From positions 62,001 through 126,000 of the forward strand of contig NZ_JAODTZ010000005.1 of assembly GCF_025399795.1 (NCBI RefSeq): a stretch of 64,000 bases of DNA, in the 5' to 3' direction. Origin of the DNA: Streptomyces rhizosphaerihabitans (lineage in GTDB: Bacteria > Actinomycetota > Actinomycetes > Streptomycetales > Streptomycetaceae). Below, piece after piece: positions 60,598 through 64,000 of this stretch; the stretch's first letter is position 1; each line of letters begins with the position of its first letter. Under the pieces are notes generated by a model. That model did not search any database. It saw only the letters and a list, made by a program, of their open reading frames with translations, and was not told the DNA's origin. The position numbers and the translations under genes were made by a program.

Positions 60598-61383
60598 TTA
60601 GATGAACTTCTGGCCCGCGAGGAACTCGGCGAGCTGCTTGCCGCCCTCGCCCTCGTCCTTGACGATCGTTCCGGCGGTGCGCGCCGGACGCTCGGTGGCC
60701 GTCTCGACCTTGGTCCAGGCACCCTCGAGACCGACCTCGTCCGTCTCGATCTCCAGGTCTTCCAGGTCCCAGGACTGAACCGGCTTCTTCTTGGCGGCCA
60801 TGATGCCCTTGAAGGAGGGGTAACGCGCCTCGCCCGACTGGTCGGTCACCGACACGACCGCGGGGAGGGAGGCCTCCAGCTGCTCGGAGGCACTGTCGCC
60901 GTCGCGACGGCCCCTGACCACACCGTCCTCGACCGAGACCTCGGAGAGCAGCGTGACCTGCGGGACACCCAGGCGCTCGGCCAGCAGCGCCGGAACGATG
61001 CCGGCGGTGCCGTCGGTGGACGCCATACCGGAGATGACCAGGTCGTAGCCGGCCTTCTCGATCGCCTTGGCGAGCACCAGCGAGGTGCCGATGGCGTCGG
61101 TGCCGTGCAGACCGTCGTCCTCGACGTGGATGGCCTTGTCGGCACCCATGGACAGCGCCTTGCGCAGCGCGTCCTTGGCGTCCTCGGGGCCGACGGTCAG
61201 CACGGTGATCTCCGCGTCGTCCGCGGCATCGGCGATCTGCAGCGCCTGCTCGACGGCGTACTCGTCGAGCTCGGACAGCAGACCGTCCACGTCGTCACGG
61301 TCGACGGTCAGGTCATCGGCGAAGTGCCGGTCGCCAGTGGCGTCGGGCACGTACTTCACAGTGACAACGATCCTCAAGCTCAC
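60598..61383 (-). CDS. etfB: Electron transfer flavoprotein beta subunit
   Basis: 261 residues from a GTG with AGGAGA upstream. MSLRIVVTVKYVPDATGDRH, ELDEYAVEQALQIAD, EITVLTVGPEDAKDALRKAL, SMGADKAIHVED, DLVISGMASTDGTAGIVPAL (AMP-binding region), and EARYPSFKGIMAAKKKP, the ETF-beta signature. Binds AMP and forms the heterodimer with EtfA. First gene of the pair. Confidence 0.96.
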   Translation of the reverse strand: MSLRIVVTVKYVPDATGDRHFADDLTVDRDDVDGLLSELDEYAVEQALQIADAADDAEITVLTVGPEDAKDALRKALSMGADKAIHVEDDGLHGTDAIGTSLVLAKAIEKAGYDLVISGMASTDGTAGIVPALLAERLGVPQVTLLSEVSVEDGVVRGRRDGDSASEQLEASLPAVVSVTDQSGEARYPSFKGIMAAKKKPVQSWDLEDLEIETDEVGLEGAWTKVETATERPARTAGTIVKDEGEGGKQLAEFLAGQKFI

Positions 61384-61613
61384 GCCGGCTCTCCTACTGC
61401 ATCGTCATTTCTGGGCTGCCTTCTTTCAGGCAGCATAGGCGCCTGAAGTGGCCGATCCCGGTCGGGGCGACCCGCGCCCCGACCGAAATATTACTCACCA
61501 GTACACCCATCGGACCCCCACTAAGCAAGCGCTTTGGACTGTGACCTTCGCAACTCTGTGTAACCGCCGGGTAGAACCGGTGAGTAACCCGGTGGACGGC
61601 CCGGCCCGCGGGC

Positions 61614-62123
61614 TCAGTCGCGCAGTCCGTTGAACCGGCCCTGGTGGTACAGGAGGGGGCCGCCCTCGCCCGAGTGATCGCCCAGCACGACCTCCGCCAG
61701 GACGATGCGGTGGTCCCCCGCCGGTACCCGCGCCACGACGCGGCACACGAGCCAGGCGAGGACGTCGTCGAGCACGGGAACTTCCTCGGGCCCCTTACGC
61801 CAACGGGTGGGCGAGCCGAACCGGTCGGCGCCGCTGCGGGCGAAGGTGGCGGCCAGCTCCCGCTGGTGTTCGCCGAGCACATGGACGCCCACATGGCCGG
61901 CCTCGGATATCGCGGGCCAGCTGGAGGCGCCGGTGCCGATGCCGAACGAGACGACCGGGGGCTCGGCCGAGACCGAGGTGAGCGAGGTGGCGGTGAAACC
62001 GACGGGACCTCGGGCGCCCGAGGCGGTGATCACGGCGACACCGGCCGCGTGCCGCCGGAAGACGGAGCGCAGCAGATCCGGGGAGGCGGGCCGCGGAGTG
62101 CCCAGGCCGGGGGTGGCCGTCAT
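61614..62123 (-). CDS. Flavin reductase family protein
   Basis: 169 residues from ATG 62123 with AAGGACAG upstream. LLRSVFRRHAAGVAVITASG, GPVGFTATSLTSVSAEPPVV, SFGIGTGASSWPAI, HVGVHVLGEHQRELAATFAR and AGDHRIVLAEVVLGDHSGEG-LLYHQGRFNGL, the FMN-binding split-barrel pattern of NAD(P)H:flavin oxidoreductases such as two-component monooxygenase reductases. No partner oxygenase adjacent. Confidence 0.88.
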   Translation of the reverse strand: MTATPGLGTPRPASPDLLRSVFRRHAAGVAVITASGARGPVGFTATSLTSVSAEPPVVSFGIGTGASSWPAISEAGHVGVHVLGEHQRELAATFARSGADRFGSPTRWRKGPEEVPVLDDVLAWLVCRVVARVPAGDHRIVLAEVVLGDHSGEGGPLLYHQGRFNGLRD

Positions 62124-62365
62124 GGAGCTGTCCTTCTGCGAGAGCCGACGTGGGGTTCCCGCCGCTCGGCGGGAACCGAGAGCGGGGAGCGGTCCTTGGC
62201 TGCTCAACAGCCCGGACCGCGCGCACCCGCGGTGCGGGCCGGGTCCACGTCGACGAGCTCGGGGAGAAGGATTTCCGGTGACATACGGTCAGGCTGACGA
62301 GAGGCGACGGGCGCAGTCAAGGGCGTACCGGCATGTGGGAGATGCCTCACCATGATCGCCACCGC

Positions 62366-62779
62366 TCAGACGGCCTCTCCGAGCGCGGCGATGACGTCCG
62401 CCTTGCGCGGCTGTCCCGTCGCCCGCCGCACGATCCGCCCGTCGGCGTCGAGCACGAGCACGGTGGGCGTCTTGAGGATGCCGAGATCGCGTACGAGGTC
62501 GAGGTGGTCCTCGGCGTCGATCTCCACGTGGGACACCCCGGGGACCAGTCCGGCCACCTCGCCGAGCACCCGCCGGGTCGCCCGGCAGGGGGCGCAGAAG
62601 GCACTGGAGAACTGCACGAGCGTGGCCCGTTCCCCGAGCCCCTCCCCCAGCTCCGCCGCTCCGAGCCGTTTTCCGCCGTCGCGCCCGCGCACACGCACCC
62701 TCCCGCTCCGCCGCCGGTGCAGCACCCCGAAGGCGCTCGCCGCCGCGAGCACCACCACGCACACCACAAGTCCGTTCAT
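62366..62779 (-). CDS. Membrane-anchored thioredoxin-like protein
   Basis: 137 residues. N-terminal signal anchor MNGLVVCVVVLAAASAFGVL, a basic linker, then a thioredoxin fold with LVQFSSAFCAPCRATRRVLG (CAPC active site), HVEIDAEDHLDLVRDLGILK and TPTVLVLDADGRIVRRATGQ (cis-Pro). Expected thiol-disulfide exchange on the outer face of the membrane. Divergent from the DUF4395 gene; the two families are commonly paired. An upstream ATG (62794) is an alternative start. Confidence 0.85.
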   Translation of the reverse strand: MNGLVVCVVVLAAASAFGVLHRRRSGRVRVRGRDGGKRLGAAELGEGLGERATLVQFSSAFCAPCRATRRVLGEVAGLVPGVSHVEIDAEDHLDLVRDLGILKTPTVLVLDADGRIVRRATGQPRKADVIAALGEAV

Positions 62780-62854
62780 CACATGCACAAGCATTCATGA
62801 GACCGCAAAGATTCCCGAGGCCGTCCGGCATCCTCCATACGGAATGCTGGATTC

Positions 62855-63271
62855 ATGGACATCGATGCGAGAGGGCCGCGGTTCGGTGCGGCCGTGACGA
62901 CCGTCGTGCTGGCGGTGACGCTGATCACCGGGAGCGTCTGGCTGCTGGCGTGGCAGACGCTGGCGTTCGCGCTGGGCGCGGCGGGTGGCGTGGCGCGCTC
63001 GCCGTACGGCTGGGTCTTCAGGAAGGCGGTACGGCCGCGACTCGGGCCGCCGACGGAGTTCGAGGCGCCGGAGCCCCCGCGGTTCGCGCAGGCGGTCGGG
63101 CTCGCCTTCGCGGTGGTGGGCCTGATCGGCTGGACCGCGGGCCCCCAGTGGCTGGGGTCGGCGGCAACCGGGTGCGCGCTCGCGGCGGCGTTTCTCAATG
63201 CCGCGTTCGGGTACTGCCTCGGGTGTGAGATGTACCTGATTGTGCGTCGGGTGACGGTACGCGCCAAGTAA
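62855..63271 (+). CDS. DUF4395 membrane protein
   Basis: 138 residues. MDIDARGPRFGAAVTTVVLA, helices TLITGSVWLLAWQTLAFALG, PYGWVFRKAVRPRLGPPTEF, EAPEPPRFAQAVGLAFAVVG and a C-terminal AFLNAAFGYCLGCEMYLIVR with the conserved GYCLGCE cysteine pair. Four membrane helices. Likely works with the divergent thioredoxin-like protein in redox transfer. No Shine-Dalgarno visible, possibly leaderless. Confidence 0.88.
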   Translation: MDIDARGPRFGAAVTTVVLAVTLITGSVWLLAWQTLAFALGAAGGVARSPYGWVFRKAVRPRLGPPTEFEAPEPPRFAQAVGLAFAVVGLIGWTAGPQWLGSAATGCALAAAFLNAAFGYCLGCEMYLIVRRVTVRAK

Positions 63272-63458
63272 AGACGGGTTAAAACTCCGAGGTGGATCAA
63301 GTGGACGACGTGACAAGGATCTCGCCGTTCCACGGCACCGGGGCTGGCCTCCCGTCCGTTCTTCGGGCACGATCTGCGCAATGCCGTAAACCTACGGCTG
63401 CGTAACTTTCCCGCCGGGAGAACCCCTTCCCAGGCAGAGAGAAGGGTCCACCCCGTCC

Positions 63459-64000
63459 ATGGCAGAGCTTGTCTACCGTCCCGTCGTCGGCCTCGCCCAA
63501 ACGCTCTTCAAGGCGTGGGACCTCAAGATCGACTGCAAGGGATCGGAGAACATTCCGCGCTCGGGCGGCGCCGTGCTGGTCAGCAACCACATCAGTTACC
63601 TGGACTTCATCTTCGACGGCCTGGCCGCTCTGCCGCAGAAGCGCCTGGTGCGTTTCATGGCGAAGGAGTCGGTCTTCCGGCACAAGATCTCCGGTCCGCT
63701 GATGCGGGGCATGAAGCACATCCCCGTGGACCGCCAGCAGGGCGAGACGGCGTACCAGCACGCGCTGGACTCGTTGCGTTCCGGTGAGATCGTCGGCGTC
63801 TTCCCCGAAGCGACCATCTCGCAGTCCTTCACGCTGAAGAGCTTCAAGTCCGGTGCCGCGCGCATGGCCCAGGAGGCCGGCGTCCCGCTCATCCCCATGG
63901 CCCTGTGGGGCACGCAGCGGCTGTGGACCAAGGGCCACCCGCGCAACTTCAAGCGCAGCCACACCCCGATCACCATCCGGGTCGGCGAGCCGGTGGAGGC
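63459..64000 (+). CDS. plsC: 1-acyl-glycerol-3-phosphate acyltransferase, partial
   Basis: The first 180 residues of a PlsC-type acyltransferase; the gene continues past the window. MAELVYRPVVGLAQTLFKAW, GAVLVSNHISYLDFIFDGLA (NHxxxxD motif), RFMAKESVFRHKISGPLMRG, KHIPVDRQQGETAYQHALDS and GVFPEATISQSFTLKSFKSG (EGT-like motif), then VPLIPMALWGTQRLWTKGHP. Transfers acyl groups to lysophosphatidic acid in membrane lipid synthesis. The usual FPEGT reads FPEAT. Confidence 0.9.
   Translation, partial: MAELVYRPVVGLAQTLFKAWDLKIDCKGSENIPRSGGAVLVSNHISYLDFIFDGLAALPQKRLVRFMAKESVFRHKISGPLMRGMKHIPVDRQQGETAYQHALDSLRSGEIVGVFPEATISQSFTLKSFKSGAARMAQEAGVPLIPMALWGTQRLWTKGHPRNFKRSHTPITIRVGEPVE

Overview
The window is high-GC actinobacterial DNA and almost certainly comes from a Streptomyces chromosome. 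The evidence is codon usage with strong G/C third positions, Streptomyces-type conserved small proteins, an etfB-etfA pair, a ROK glucokinase opposite a LacI regulator, and several apparently leaderless genes. It has two characters. From about 0 to 55 kb it is an accessory, scarred region full of mobile elements, truncated genes and frameshifts. From about 55.5 kb to the end it looks like ordinary conserved chromosome.

Region by region. 0-5 kb: a membrane protein, a helicase-associated-domain remnant, then a compact minus-strand ubiquitin-like operon: a 46-residue basic protein, a 93-residue multiubiquitin-type beta-grasp protein, a 134-residue E2-position protein without cysteine, and a JAB protease-E1 (ThiF) fusion. 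A plus-strand toxin-like gene plus HTH-ImmA/IrrE gene diverges from it across a 109-bp gap holding a palindrome. 5-15.5 kb: a decayed IS701-type element with 28-bp perfect ends, an unrecognised 460-residue protein, a group II intron, an ISL3 remnant, and an IS1182-type element into which an IS21-type element has inserted. 15.2-18 kb: remnants of a PLP enzyme, of an IS5-type element, and of NarL-type and OmpR-type two-component genes. 17.8-23.7 kb: an intact minus-strand cluster of OmpR-type regulator, histidine kinase, ArnT/YkcB-like glycosyltransferase and GT2-GtrA protein. 23.8-28.6 kb: a trxB pseudogene with a short palindromic insertion, an XRE-DUF488 gene with a conserved partner, and truncated genes meeting tail to tail. 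28.6-37 kb: a MerR-like gene with a repeat-rich upstream region, cspA with a terminator-like leader hairpin, a HlyIII protein, and small conserved Streptomyces genes. 37-46.3 kb: an AlbA_2-domain protein, small secreted proteins, a clear ADF/cofilin homologue, a 166-bp MITE, a eukaryotic-type cyclophilin fragment, and an IS5-type element that has cut a DUF6247-linked toxin. 46.6-49 kb: a PAS-GAF-SpoIIE-HATPase protein whose phosphatase centre looks degraded. 49-55 kb: several pseudogenes and a second group II intron whose protein carries an HNH domain. 55.5-64 kb: ROK kinase/LacI, a DUF6986 lyase-like protein with an IclR-type palindrome, etfB-etfA, a flavin reductase, a membrane thioredoxin opposite DUF4395, and a partial PlsC acyltransferase.

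The two most notable items are the bacterial ubiquitin-like operon next to a toxin-antitoxin-like module (1117-5050) and the cofilin homologue (41910-42323). Family assignments come from motif recognition by eye. No database search was run.
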